Source: Gamarada debralockiae
Lineage: Eukaryota > Ascomycota > Leotiomycetes > Helotiales > Hyphodiscaceae
Reading direction: 5' to 3'
DNA length: 64,000 nt
Assembly: GCA_002803225.1 (NCBI GenBank)
Contig: NXFV01001126.1
Span: forward strand, 1-64,000
The notes beneath the pieces are model-generated. The model saw only the letters and a list, made by a program, of their open reading frames with translations, did not search any database and was not told where the DNA came from. The position numbers and the translations under genes were made by a program. Numbering within the stretch: the first letter of the stretch is position 1; every line of letters starts with the position of its first letter. Positions 1-10,998 of this stretch are shown one piece after another.

Positions 1-545
1 CAATAAACTAGCTTATAAAGCTAATAAAGGGATTTTAATTGGTTTTAGGTCCTCTAATAATTTTATAGTCTATATTCCTTCTACTAATCAAATTGTTAAT
101 AGTAGTAGTATAGATATAAAAGAAGATCTTATTTGTAAGGACGATTATATAATAGAGGAAGACTACTCTAATTTATTAGAACAAAGTAGTCCTAATTATA
201 ACTATATTAAGTCTTTTATTATATCTAATTACAATAGTAATAATAATAATAATAATAATGAATTAGGGGAGTTACCTAGTTCTAGTTCTAAACCTAGACC
301 TGTAGTAGAGATACCTTACTACAGAGGTAATAAACCTAGCTCTAGTTCTAATACTAGACCTGTAGTAGAAATACCTAGCTATAGGGATAATAGGCCTATG
401 ATTAATTAGCAGGATAATCCTGATAATAGTAGCGATATTTCAGAAGACGAAGAAATTGACGAATTAAGCTCTGAATATCACTCTAAGCCTATTAAGCCTA
501 TATATACTAGAGATAAATCTAATAAACTTAAAAATAAGGACCTAG
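1..545 (+). mobile_element. Ty1/copia retrotransposon pol fragment (integrase C-terminal end), degenerate
   Basis: One frame from the first base reads as the end of a copia-type integrase: GILIGFRSSNNFIVYIPST, then NQIVNSSSID. This is the segment that normally lies between the integrase core and the reverse transcriptase. A low-complexity Asn/Ser/Pro linker follows with a near-duplicated block (PRPVVEIP occurs twice) and a stop at about 407. The frame resumes as DNSSDISEDEEIDELSSEY and stops again just before the LTR-like block at 554. No reverse transcriptase or RNase H follows, so the element is truncated here and also cut by the window edge. The copia assignment is from family knowledge; the truncation and stops are seen directly. 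Confidence 0.7.
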
Positions 546-553
546 TTCAATAC

Positions 554-1043
554 TGTTGAAAATTGGATTACTACCTAGCTATCACGTGACTAGTTACATG
601 GTACTAGTAGTGTACTTAGTCAGGAACTCAAGAATATTTATCCGAAGTTTAGCCGATTAGTATTCGCTTAGTTAGCAGGGGTGTTTTGTTTTAGAAGATT
701 CTAGAAGATCCTAGAATTCGTATTTGTAATACACTTGTACTAGCTATTAAGCTTACGCTTTGATTAGTAATTAGTCTATTGCTTACTAATCATGATTTGT
801 AAGCTAGTACTAGTATTAGTAATAGCTCCTACCCTGATTTATAAGCGATTTTTGCCACTTGATTTCCAATCAAGTATTATAATGTATTCTAGTTGATTAT
901 AAATCTGGTTTAAACCTATTTGTAAGCTAGTTGATTTGTAAGATGATTTATAATAAGGCGAACCTACTAGAACTAGGAGACCTAGTATATAAGTAGGCTC
1001 TCTCGCCCTCCTTAGATAGTTTTCAAGTTTAATAAGTTCAATA
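554..1043 (+). repeat. LTR-like block 1 of a copia-type element (490 bp)
   Basis: The block starts TGTTGAA and ends TTCAATA, which is the inverted TG...CA end of an LTR once a RIP-type CA to TA change is allowed. It begins just after truncated copia pol sequence. It is followed by a leader, about 1070-1146, closely similar to the leader after LTR block 2 at 4915-4994 (shared string CTTCATAGCCAACAA). An E-box-like CACGTG lies near the start, as in block 2. The exact ends are inferred from the short inverted repeat and could be off by a few bases. Confidence 0.5.
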
Positions 1044-4000
1044 ATTCAATTATTTTATACTACTACCTTTTAGGCCTAATAGCTAATACTATTCAACCTT
1101 ACTACTTCCGTCTTAGCGCCGATATCACGTGCTATCATACCTTCATAGCCAACAAGTATTAAGTTATAGTTACGAAGAAAGCTTAAGAACTAGCTATAAA
1201 GAAAGTAAAAGCTAAAACGTTAGAAGAGGAAGTTAAAGAGATTAAAAAGAAGATAAAGATAAATAGACTATTAGAATAGGAATAAAGGGTAATAGTTTAA
1301 TTGCTTAAAATATTAGATTATAGGAAAGAGTAATATATTTAATTCACTAAAGATTAAGAGAATAAGAAAGTTAATTAATAAGCTATTAAGATTTCCTTAA
1401 ACCTATTATCTTATTAATACTTTTTCCTTAAATAGAGTATAAATAGATCTCTTTCTTCTCTTCTTTTCCTTTCTTTAATAATTATTATTTGTATAAAAAG
1501 TATTACTATATAGGTATAAGAGAGGATTAGTCGTTTCCTTAGTAAAGGTTATCTTATTATATTACTTATTATTCGATTTGCTTTTAGAATTCGACTACTA
1601 ATAGGTAGGACCTTAAAGGGTTAAAAAGGCTAAGGTTATTAAGTAGATATATTATTATAGATTTCTAATATTAAGATTAAGGGCCTTTATCCCTTAGATA
1701 AGATAGATTAGGTTTGAAGGGGGTTAGATAAGGATAAGTTAGACTTGAGGAGGGTTATACTTAGATAGGCGATTTCAGGATAGGCAATTTTAGGATAGGC
1801 GATTTCTAGACAAGTAATTAGGCAAGACTATTATAAAAAGAGAGTATAGAGAATTAGATATTTCCCTTAGAAAGGATTAATCTATAGGGAAGAATAGATA
1901 ATAGGGGATTAAAGGAAGGGTTTTATACTAGTAAAAAGAGTAAGTTACTCTAAAAACGTTAGATTCGACTAGAAATACTAGGAATATATATATAACTTTA
2001 AGGGAGCTACCTCGGACGAAAATATCTTCTATTCTAGGGACTTACTACTTATAGAATCGAATATACTAAATAGTAAAGAAATAATATTATTTGAAATTAT
2101 ATATATAAAAATAATAGGGGACTAGATAGTATTATCGATCTTATTACTAGGATTTCTATAGTAATATAAGAGGGGTTATACTAACTTTAGTACTCCTATA
2201 TTAACCTAGCTAGCTAGAACTTATATTATATACCCTTAATTCCTATTATTAACTAGTATACTAATATAGCTAGACCTACTATTATCGATTTCTAACTACT
2301 TTTGAGCTTTGGACTTGACTTCTAGGGTTATAAAAAGAATTTTAAGATCGAATTAAAGATAAGAACGGAATACTTCAAGGATTTCACTACTGCTAGGAGC
2401 TCTACTACTATATAATTATTCTTAATATTTATTATTAATAAGAAGGGAATAATTCGGAAGCTTAGTACAGCTCTTATATATCTTATAATTAATTAAATAG
2501 GTCTTATAATTATAAGACTTATAAAACTAGCACGTGATCGGACCTATTATAAGGTTAGTAAGTACTTAACCTCGAATCTTCGTCTTCTAGCTTACTTATG
2601 TCTTTCTCTACCTATAGATAATAGTTCTAATATATAATATAATATTAGAACTATTATACTTACTTAGAAATATTAATATATATTATAGTTACTTTAGAAC
2701 CCTACTATAGTAATAACTTTAACTTTATTTTCGACTATCTTTGATTTTAATATAATATTATTAGTATTCTTATAATTAAGATATTAGTAAATCTTCTTTA
2801 ATACTTCTTATCTAAATTAATATTAAAGTACTCCTAGACTATACCTATAAACTTAAATAGAAATCTAGAAGAAGAGAAGCTCCTCTTTTATTATATATCT
2901 TTTAAACTCTTTATAATACCTATTATAGAAATAAAACTCTTTAAATCTCTCCCTCTCTTTATCTTACTATAATATAGTACTATTACGGGTAATCTTATAT
3001 AGACTCTAATAGGCTATAGTACTTTACTTTAATTTAATTAAAATTACTTCTAAGATTAAAAGAATTAGATATTACTAGAATAATACTTTTAATATTATTA
3101 CTTTTGAATTAATAAGAATATCTTAAATATAAGAGAGGTTAAAGTTATTCCTTTATATTACCTTTTCGAACTTTTCTACTCTTAGTAAACTACTTTAGTA
3201 ATAAGATATTATCTAAGATAAAGATAACTATCCTAAGTATAGCTTTAAAATACTTTAGCCTAGGGATTTTGAAACAGTTGCAACTACTGGTCCCTTAACC
3301 CCTTTGTCTAAAAAGGCCTTGTTAAATGCGTTCCTGATAGCTAGTGGGGAAAATCTGTATGGTCTCGTGACATGTTCCGTGACCTGTCCCGTGATCAGAA
3401 TAAGTCGTTTGTTGAAACTAGGTCCGGAAGATGATTCTAGGTAAGTAGTTTTTAAAGTCGAATTGCTTTGTTTATGATTTTTAAGGATTTTTGTCTAATC
3501 GGAGCTAGTTATTAGTTTACTAGCTATAGTAGTGTATATAGGGGGGGGGGGGGTCTGATTAGTAGTACTAGCAGTACTAGCAGTTCTAGGCTTTACTAGG
3601 GCTAGGGCCTTAGTCTTAGACTCGATATTACATATAGTATTTTCCAAGTTAGCTACTTAGGAAGCTATTATATTTGATATCTTATAAAGCTTCCCTTTTT
3701 CAGTATATTCGCGGAAGATTTCGAGTAGATCTAGTAGTCTAGACTGCTCGTCGTATGACTTAGTAAGTATATAGGCCTAAAGAAGTAGGTCCCTAGTCTC
3801 TAGGATTTTAGCCCTAGCTAGGGAGATAGATTCCTGGGTTCCTAGGTCCTAATAGTCCTAGTAGTCCTGAGTCCTTAGTTCCTTAGTCCTAGGCTCCTAG
3901 CCCTGAACACGTGATTCAGGGGGTCTACGTTTCCTATTTAGGAAGACCGTACGGTCTAGGGCTGAAAATCTAGTTAATAATAGGTATCCTTTTCTAGGTT

Positions 4001-4536
4001 ACTAGCCTGAGGCAGGAATTCCGGTTAGTAACAGATATCCTCTTCCAAGGGGATTAGAACTAAATTCGAAGGTAATAGGATAAGTAGCTGTGCTAGTAGC
4101 TAGGCTAGTAAGTAAGGAAGGAAGGATAGAGCTCGAAGGCTCTATTTCTATGTCCTGTATTAGGTCTAGGTATAGTAGGCTAGAGGGGGAGGGGCCCGAG
4201 GTTAGGGGGCCTTCGTACGAGGCTCCAGTATCGAAATCGGCGCCTAGGGAGCTAGCTATTGGTCTAGGAGGGGGTACACTATTTTTCTAATAAAATATAG
4301 GCCCTAAAGAGTATTTCTCCTAAAGGAAGGAACGAAAACGAGTGAATTGGCGGAGTTCTAGTTAAAAAACGAAAATCTCGAAAAAAGATGTATTTATATT
4401 AATAATAGAGAGGCATTAGCCCTAGCCAAGAACCCTTAGTTCGGTTGGGATTTTTCGAAGTCTTTAAATAGACTCTCTAAAAACAATTGAATCTTACCTT
4501 TAATACTTATCTACTTAAGTTATAATTTAAGGTGAT
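1044..4536. mobile_element. RIP-degraded, AT-rich repeat-derived DNA (old retrotransposon interior)
   Basis: CA and TG dinucleotides are nearly absent over long stretches, TA is in excess, and every frame is full of TAG/TAA stops. This is the classic outcome of repeat-induced point mutation. After the leader at 1100-1146, a Lys/Glu-rich stretch at about 1190-1350 reads as a coiled-coil-like gag start broken by stops. From about 3550 to 4270 the base composition is richer in G and C, with runs of CTAG and many TAG stops. That part is perhaps another element on the minus strand. A run of 13 G occupies 3541-3553. No intact gene is visible. Confidence 0.7.
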
Positions 4537-4795
4537 TGTTAGGAAATGGAACTATTACCTAGTAACCACGTGTTTGGTCATGTGATAGCTGTGGGTTATT
4601 ATTGTAACTAGTATATTAGATTTTTTTCCTTTTCCTTAGATTAGGGTTGTAAGGGTTATTTATAAGGGTTTCTTGTTATTTTTGGGGGTGTTTAACTAAG
4701 TGTATATATAAAACATCTTAGTAATTATATTTGTTATTTGTTTGCTTATACTACTTCTTGATTACTGGATTAGTACTTGAGACTAATTCCTAATA
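4537..4795 (+). repeat. LTR-like block 2 of a copia-type element (259 bp)
   Basis: It starts TGTTAGGAA and ends TTCCTAATA. These are inverted copies of each other except for one CA to TA change at the right end, as expected of an LTR hit by RIP. The first 50 bases resemble those of LTR block 1 (ACTACC or CTATTACC, CACGTG, then CATG). The five bases on each side (GTGAT and ATTAG) do not match, so no target-site duplication is visible. A leader and a gag-like start follow, which makes this a 5' LTR of a truncated element. Confidence 0.55.
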
Positions 4796-5098
4796 ATTAG
4801 ACAATAGTAATGCACAGGTAGCTTGTATATGTACAGGTGAGTAACCCTCCTGTATTCTAGTTAGTTTAGGATCTCTATGTTCAAATTCAAGTATCTTTTC
4901 ACTACTGCTCGAGCAAGCCTCACAGCTAGCTATACACCTTGCCTCCTTCATCTTAGCGCCATTATCGGGTGCTACTTAACCTTCATAGCCAACAATGGGG
5001 GACGACACAGCGAAGGTGCTCTAGTGGCTTGCCGAGATCGAATGGAGCAAGAAGAGAATACCAAGCAAGCTTTCCGACGTCCATTGTTGGATTCCTAG
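4796..5098 (+). mobile_element. Leader and start of gag of a truncated copia-type element
   Basis: The leader carries the string TTAGCGCC...ATC, a gap, then CTTCATAGCCAACAA, shared with the region after LTR block 1. An ATG follows at 4995 and reads MGDDTAKVL for a short way, after which the frame is lost. Base composition rises abruptly here to that of ordinary genomic DNA, so the element ends or is cut at about 5.1-5.3 kb. No polymerase region is present. Confidence 0.45.
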
Positions 5099-5850
5099 CC
5101 TAGTGGCAAATATAAGTTATGTGGCAAATACTTCGTGTATATATACGACTACTCTCTCTTCCTATCTTTGAAGAGATCGAGACACGAAACAATAGTATAT
5201 TTTGCAACATCCATAAAAGTGCTCATTAGAAAACCGAGTGATCGAACAATATCTTTAGAACTAGTCAGCAATTTGCGCGTAACATCGTAGATTAAAGTTC
5301 TCGCTAGCGAACCTCTTGCCTAAACAAGGGGCCTTTTGGCCATTGGCTACTTCTTGACACGCGTTTTGCGACCAAGTCTGGTGGCTGTTTTGTTGGTTCG
5401 GCTTTCTCTCATATCAAGTCAGACTTTCCGGAGGTCATCTTGTTTCTATGTAATAAAAGTGTGAGGAACTTCGATAGCCTGGCCGATCGGGAGAGTGAGG
5501 CGTACACATCCGAATACACTGGTCTCACCGGACGGCTACTCCGCGCGAATTCGTCAGTCAGAGACATGCCTTGGGGCGGAAGGCCCTTGCGAAGCTCATG
5601 TTGCATCAATTCGCGGAAGACCCTGAGAATGAATGTAAGCCAGTTGGTAAGCGAGGTGCCCGTGGTGCTCTGTTTAAATTGACTCTGCGACGGCATTCAA
5701 AGCGAAGGCGGAGCACGAAGGTTTGGTTTACCGGCGCTTGGACGAAGTTCAAGGAGAGCTTATACCAGTCTACCTTGGGAACGTCTCTCTCATCCATCCT
5801 TACTTTCTTGACATTGGGGTCAGAATAGTTCACATACTGCTCATGCCATG
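5099..5850. other. Transition from repeat DNA to normal composition; no gene called
   Basis: GC content rises sharply at about 5280. A minus-strand frame at 5606-5917 has protein-like content (PWHEQYVNYSDPN, then DERDVPKVDWYKLSL). An overlapping plus-strand frame also stays open. Neither has a recognised domain or a complete gene structure, so the stretch may hold one further gene relic. I cannot say on which strand. Confidence 0.3.
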
Positions 5851-6470
5851 GCAGGTGAGCAGGCACAGAAGGATTCGGTCTCGAGCTTAGGACGTGATAT
5901 AGTCGAAGAAACAACATGTGCAGTCACAAAGCTGCGGTATCACGGAGTAGAGCATCGGGGACGTGCGATCACGAAATGTGCTATGAAATACTGAAGGAAG
6001 AAAGGTGATGGAACCCATTTACCCAGGCAGTGATCCAAAGCCTTAGCGATATGTATACAAAATACGTGTGCGACGTTGAAGAGACATCTAAGATCCAGCA
6101 GAGATTCAGCGACTTGGAGGAAGAGTGTAGAAACAAGGACGAGACGATTCAAAAGGACATGGATGGGCTCTTCGTAATACTTGAAGCAGGACGTGATAAG
6201 GAAGACAAGTTTGAAGAAGAGAGAGCAAGATGTCATGACGATAGGAAGGCACTCGAGAGGGGAACAAGAGCGGGAGAGAATGGAGATGATTACCGAAAGA
6301 CGTTGAGCGATCTGAAGGCTGGCATAGCGAAGTTTTCGGAGGAACTTGCGGTGGAGAAGAAATAGAATGAAGAGAGTAGGGGTCATCTGGCAAGCGCTGA
6401 AGCCAAGTACGACGATCTGAGCAGGGCGAAGGACCTGTGGAAATCCCTGCTCCATGAAAAGAAGCTCCTC
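5850..6470 (+). pseudogene. Relic of a coiled-coil protein gene with an in-frame stop
   Basis: From about 6030 the plus strand encodes a heptad-like, charged helix: KIQQRFSDLEEECRNKDETI, later DYRKTLSDLKAGIAKFSEEL. It is interrupted by a TAG at 6364-6366, after EKK. The same frame continues beyond the stop with NEESRGHLASAEAKYDDLSR and LWKSLLHEKK, so the stop lies inside an older coding sequence; CAG to TAG would explain it. A second coding-like stretch in another frame lies just upstream (about 5852-5990, ending MKY). No start, domain or intact gene can be assigned. Function is unknown. Confidence 0.4.
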
Positions 6471-6484
6471 TGCTGCCTATGCGT

Positions 6485-6720
6485 CCCCCAAATCAATGCC
6501 CCATACAGCACCGTTCATTGATACCTGTCCCTGGTCTGATATCGAGGCACCAGACTCCGGTAGCAGAGCCACGACTCCCCGATGGCCATTCTGCGCAGCT
6601 CTCAATAGCGGGATCCCGTCGAATATGTCCCGAGGGAGTGACGGATCCCGTTCTATAATAACTGCCTGATATTCTCTGTATGTCCATTCGCTGCCGCCTT
6701 TGCAAGGACAAGCTCTTCAT
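6485..6720 (-). pseudogene. Ankyrin-repeat gene relic
   Basis: On the minus strand two successive ankyrin-like units can be read in two different frames. The first is ELVLAKAAANGHTENIRQLL, followed by a stop. The second is DGIPLLRAAQNGHRGVVALL, then ESGASI with one substitution. The consensus helix-turn-helix pattern of ankyrin repeats is clear. The frame change and the stop show that the gene is dead. It faces the coiled-coil relic on the other strand. The rest of the gene upstream, towards 7 kb, is no longer recognisable. Confidence 0.5.
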
Positions 6721-6739
6721 CTATAGAAAGCTGGAGTCA

Positions 6740-7612
6740 GAAAATGTGGAAGGCCACAGCACACGAGCGGATGCGTGGCCGACAGCCTCAACACAGGGAA
6801 AGAATGAATGGTACTGGGAAGAGGCTATGCAGGCGGCACCCAGCGTAATTGTACACCCCCATACATTAACAATCAGCATCCAAATCCGTCTCAGCTATAC
6901 AACATGGGTTACTTTCTCATCAACCCTCGCTAAGTTAGTTGTGGGTGCACTCAACTTCATCTGTAGCGAATTAGTTCCTGCAAAAGAGAAAAGTGCTGCG
7001 AAGCATATGGGGGATTACATCCCTGTTGCATAACGACCCGGCTTAAGATCACAGACCAGACTTTCAATTGAAGCCTCGCAAACCTTCGATCGTGTTCAAT
7101 GTGGAAGGCGGCTGATCTGAGTGGCTCGCTTATAAGGCGGGGATGTCCATACGAAGCCGCCAATCGCAATATGAAAACGAAAAACCACTCACTGGGACCA
7201 CATTCACAGGAGTCTGGGAATCCCCATGGTTCGTGACGAAGTCAACCCGATTAATACCGACTGGGTGTCCATACGAACTGACCAATTCCAATGCCCTGGC
7301 TCATGAGTTCGCTCGTTTCTGCCTTGCCTGGCTCGACATCAGTTTCGCTAAGCTAGAATCTTAAAAGATTTACACCTTGGCCATTATGTCGGATTTTCAA
7401 TTCCATATCTCACCCTCAGAAGCGATTCACAATCGCTCATCGCTTCAACTTCGAATTAACGTCTTCTTTTGCGGTCCTCAAGCGGCTGCCGACCTTCCAG
7501 CGGTGATGTTTCAAGTCGAAGATCTAATAATTGCAGCCACACACCTCTCGCGGTCTTTCTGCTGCGAAATCCAGTTCAAATTGAACACCGAATCTCCAAT
7601 TCCAGGCCCAAA
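6740..7612. other. Gene-free stretch upstream of the RTA1-like gene
   Basis: No convincing coding sequence is seen. A short motif (TGTCCATACGAA followed by a CCAAT-containing tail) occurs twice, at about 7145 and 7267. Upstream reading frames at 7377-7655 are probably part of the leader of the RTA1-like gene. Confidence 0.3.
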
Positions 7613-8772
7613 ATGCCGCCGGCATGTCCTGGTGAGCTCCTATCCCAACTCATGATCGAACAACCTGTTACTAATTTCCTCAGATCTTGATACCCCGAAT
7701 ACGATGTGGAGTTTTTGCCCCTCTGTTGGAGCAGCGTACACACTCGCAGTTCTGTTCGGGCTTACAACCTTCACCCACCTCTTTCAAGCTATATTCTACA
7801 AGAAGCCATACTGTTGGATTATCACGGTGTCGGGATCGGCACAGACTATCGCCTATATATTTCGGATTATAAGTATTCTGCATCCAGTTGAGTTTGGTGA
7901 TTATGCGGCTTGGTTCGTTTTGATCCTGGTAAGTTTCGATCTGAGGAGACTGGGGGAGAAACTTTATGGCTAATGATGATATAGGTTGCACCTCTTTTCA
8001 CGAATGCATTTGTATACATGGTTATGGGAAGAATGGTATGGAACTACATAGCAGAAGCCAAAATTTACTGCGTGACTGCTTGGAGGTTGGGGCTCTGCTT
8101 CTTTCTTATTGATCTTTGGTAGGTTTAGATTGTGATACCGTTGGACGACTCTGACACCTGGACAGTGCCCTTGTCATTCAGATATATGGAGCAGCCACTG
8201 CGACTGGCAAGACCGAAACCCAACAGCAAATATTACAGGGTACTGTCTCCGGAAAAATAAATTGAGACTGATAGTGATTTTTTGTTCATTTAGGTCTGCA
8301 TGTTTATATGATTGGTGTCGGAATCCAGCAAGGGTTCATTCTGCTTTTCCTAATTTTTGCCGTCAAATTCCATCACACCCTACTCAACCAGGTCCGACTA
8401 TCTAACTGCCAAACAAGTCAAGCATTGACTTTACTCTACGTCTTATATGCAGTTTTGATACTGATAACAGTAAGCTCTTGGCAACTCCGATTCTACGTCT
8501 CCGCTAACCATTTTGTGAAGATTAGAATCATCTTTAGGCTCTGCGAGTACGCCCAGGGTCTAACAAGCAACGTCCCGAATCACGAAGCCTTTCAATACTG
8601 CCTCGACACTCTGCCAATGCTCTTTGCACTATTTCTTCTCAATATCTGGCATCCTGGTCGTATCATGAGGGGCAAGGAAAGCGATATTCCGAGTAGGAGG
8701 GAAAGGAAGTCAAAGAATATTTGCACTAAATTTGAGAGGGAAGGCCATGAATCTGCTGTTCCATCAGTGTAA
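7613..8772 (+). CDS. RTA1-like seven-helix membrane protein (lipid-translocating exporter family)
   Basis: Six exons join in frame: 7613-7631, 7684-7928, 7985-8118, 8166-8239, 8294-8469 and 8521-8772. All introns have GT...AG ends. The product begins MPPACPDLDTPNTMWSFCPS. It carries the RTA1-family signatures: a PS near the first helix, HLFQAIFYKKPYCW, GSAQTIAYIFR, APLFTNAFVYMVMGR, GIQQGFILLFLIFAVKFH, RIIFRLCEYAQG and a WHPGR close to the last helix. About seven hydrophobic segments are present and the tail is basic and cytosolic. Known members lie in the plasma membrane and affect resistance to toxic compounds and sphingolipid traffic; the substrate here is unknown. The fifth intron (51 nt) has no stop and could be read through, but removing it restores the family alignment. 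The short first exon is the least certain part. Confidence 0.85.
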
Positions 8773-9187
8773 ATACCGGGTCATTGTATTGCCATTCTTG
8801 GGAATGTTATAGCGTAAGATAATGCAGCGAAGGTAATATAATCGATAAAAAGGCAGCTCAACTTATTTTGGATACACCCTTGCATATCCATTAGTTGCAG
8901 CAAAGAGCCATTGAATTTGTCATAGGGCTGATCTGCGTAATCCCTGTCGGTCGATCCTTGAAGGTGCAGCTGTGTTGAGGCAAGCTTAATCGGAAGATTG
9001 TGACACTTCAGTTCTCCGCTCAAACTCAACATGACTTCGTAAGGTCTACATTCCAATGGTCGACTCAAAATACTTCTCGATACCAAAAGGTCCTAGAAAT
9101 AACGATCTAGGCATGCCATAGCCTGCCAACCCTACATCACACCCCTTGCCGCTTCGGTTGATTGTGATAAACGTCAAGTTTCCCAGA
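8773..9187. other. Intergenic region between RTA1-like gene and Zn2Cys6 gene
   Basis: This is 415 bases holding the 3' end of the upstream gene and the promoter of the next, both on the plus strand. A minus-strand frame across it has no recognisable product. I see no other feature. Confidence 0.4.
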
Positions 9188-10998
9188 ATGGTTAGGGTCG
9201 CACCTGGGCAGAGGAAAAGAGCCTACAGACCGAAGACAAGATCGGGATGTCTAACTTGCAAGTCTGTAACCACAATCCGAGCAACCGAACGACCTGGTAA
9301 TTGCACAGAGAAAAGCTAACTGGTTCCCAGAAGTAAGAAAACCAGTTGCGCCAGCTCAATATCTCGCTCACATACGTTTGGATCATAGTACGGCGAGTTA
9401 AATGCGGCGAAGAGCGACCCTGTTGTATGAAATGTGTCTCTACAGGTCGCAAATGTGACGGTTACGAACTCGTGACACCAAACACTCCAGCACGCTCTTC
9501 CACGTCGAGCCCTTCAAGTACATCAGCAGAGCTCTCGATCTCCACTCCTGTCACTTTGACACAATCACCGTCCGTTTATATTCTCGGAACAGACGAAGAG
9601 TGTCGGTCGTTTTACTTTTTTTGTTGCAGAACAGCGCCTCAGTTGTCTGGATTCTATGGAGAGGACTTCTGGGACCGGCAGATCCTTCGTGCTGCCCACT
9701 ATGAGCATCCAATCAAGCATGCAATCATAGCGTTAGGATCTTTGCATGAGCGCTTTGAGAATCATAATGGACTCATTTCTAGATGTGATCCGAAGCTCTA
9801 CCAAGCAGACTTCGCTCTTCGAGAATACAATCTAGCCATTCGACATCTTCTAGAGCCGTTTACTAAAAAGGAGCGGCCGGCAATGGACGTGTGCTTAATG
9901 TCGTGTATTTTATTTGCATGTTTTGAGGTTAGTGCCAATGATCCTCTGCTGTGGTGTCTAATAATCGTAGACTATGCAGGGTAACTATGGCTCGGCAATT
10001 GCCCATGTGAAGAGTGGCAGCAAGATACTTCGCGAGATTCAGTACGATAATGAGGCCAAACGACATTGGCATGATGTTCTCAGTACATCATCTGTACCCT
10101 ATGTACCAATCGAGGCTCTTGGGGAACTTTTCATGAGGCTGGATCTCCAAGTTACACAGGTGTGTCATCTGATTGCATCGCTTCATGATGCTAACGGAAT
10201 CAGATGGTTGGTGGTTGTGAGTGCGAACTTTACGAGAAATCTGCAAGAGTGCGGCAGAGGGAGATTATACCAGTCGTGTTTTCAAGTCTTTCTGAATCCC
10301 GAGATTCCCTCGTATATCACTGGCATAGATGCTCACATGTTATGAGTGGCTTAAACGGCTTCCGAACTCCAGATTTTCTCTCCAATTTCGAAGAGCGGCA
10401 ATGGAAATCTGCTAGCATAGCTGACAAATGGTCCACGGCATTCGAAGCATTTGTTCGAGCTCGTGGTGATACGTTGAGCAATAAGGAGAAGATAGGTGTT
10501 GGAATTCTTCATATCCAGAGACACATTGGGTTCACGTCCTTTTATTCGAAGAGTAATCTGGAGGACAATCAAATGTTGTGGGATGAATTTTGTCCAATGT
10601 TTGATGATATCCTGAATGTTGCTGCGGAGGTGTTAGCAATTGATGCAGGCCTTACGATTTCTCTTGACTTGGGGATTATTGGCCCTTTGTTTGAGGTTGC
10701 GAGTCGTTGTCGGGATCCTGTTATTCGGAGAAAGGCCATCGGGCTTTTGGAGTCGACGTCGAGGCAGGAAGGGGTTTGGAATGCGTTTCTTACAGCGAAA
10801 GTTGCACAAAGACTTATTGAGATTGAGGAGGAGGGATTGGTCGTGAGGACTTGTAGTGATGTTCCAGATTGGGCTCGATTGTCAGATGTTGAGCCGATGA
10901 TGGACCCCTTTAGGCGGAGGGCGAGGATAAGGTATAGTCGGTTCCGGGCGGCTGGTGATGTAGGGAGGAGGACTATAGAGGAGGTGATTGAGTGGTGA
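9188..10998 (+). CDS. Zn2Cys6 fungal transcription factor, first splice junction unresolved
   Basis: The first exon starts at 9188 and reads to GCLTCK at 9262. The coding sequence resumes at 9391 with RRVKC, then CMKCVSTGRKCDGYE. Together these give the C-x2-C-x6-C binuclear zinc cluster that binds DNA. Later exons are 9391-9927, 9980-10159 and 10204-10998, with clean GT...AG introns of 52 and 44 bases. The middle and C-terminal parts resemble fungal-specific transcription factor domains (SFYFFCCRTAPQLSGFYGED, HPIKHAIIALGSLHERFE). No canonical donor and acceptor between 9262 and 9391 keeps both zinc-cluster halves in frame, so the gene may carry a small mutation or use an unusual junction. 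Its targets are unknown. It lies about 400 bases downstream of the RTA1-like gene, which may or may not be regulated by it. Confidence 0.75.

Noticed and set aside
4090..4290. Open frame of 66 codons inside the repeat block
   Set aside because: It lies in RIP-type DNA, with low-complexity content and no homology I can recognise.
5606..5917. Minus-strand frame with protein-like content
   Set aside because: The plus strand is open too, and there is no full gene structure or known domain. It is kept only as a note.
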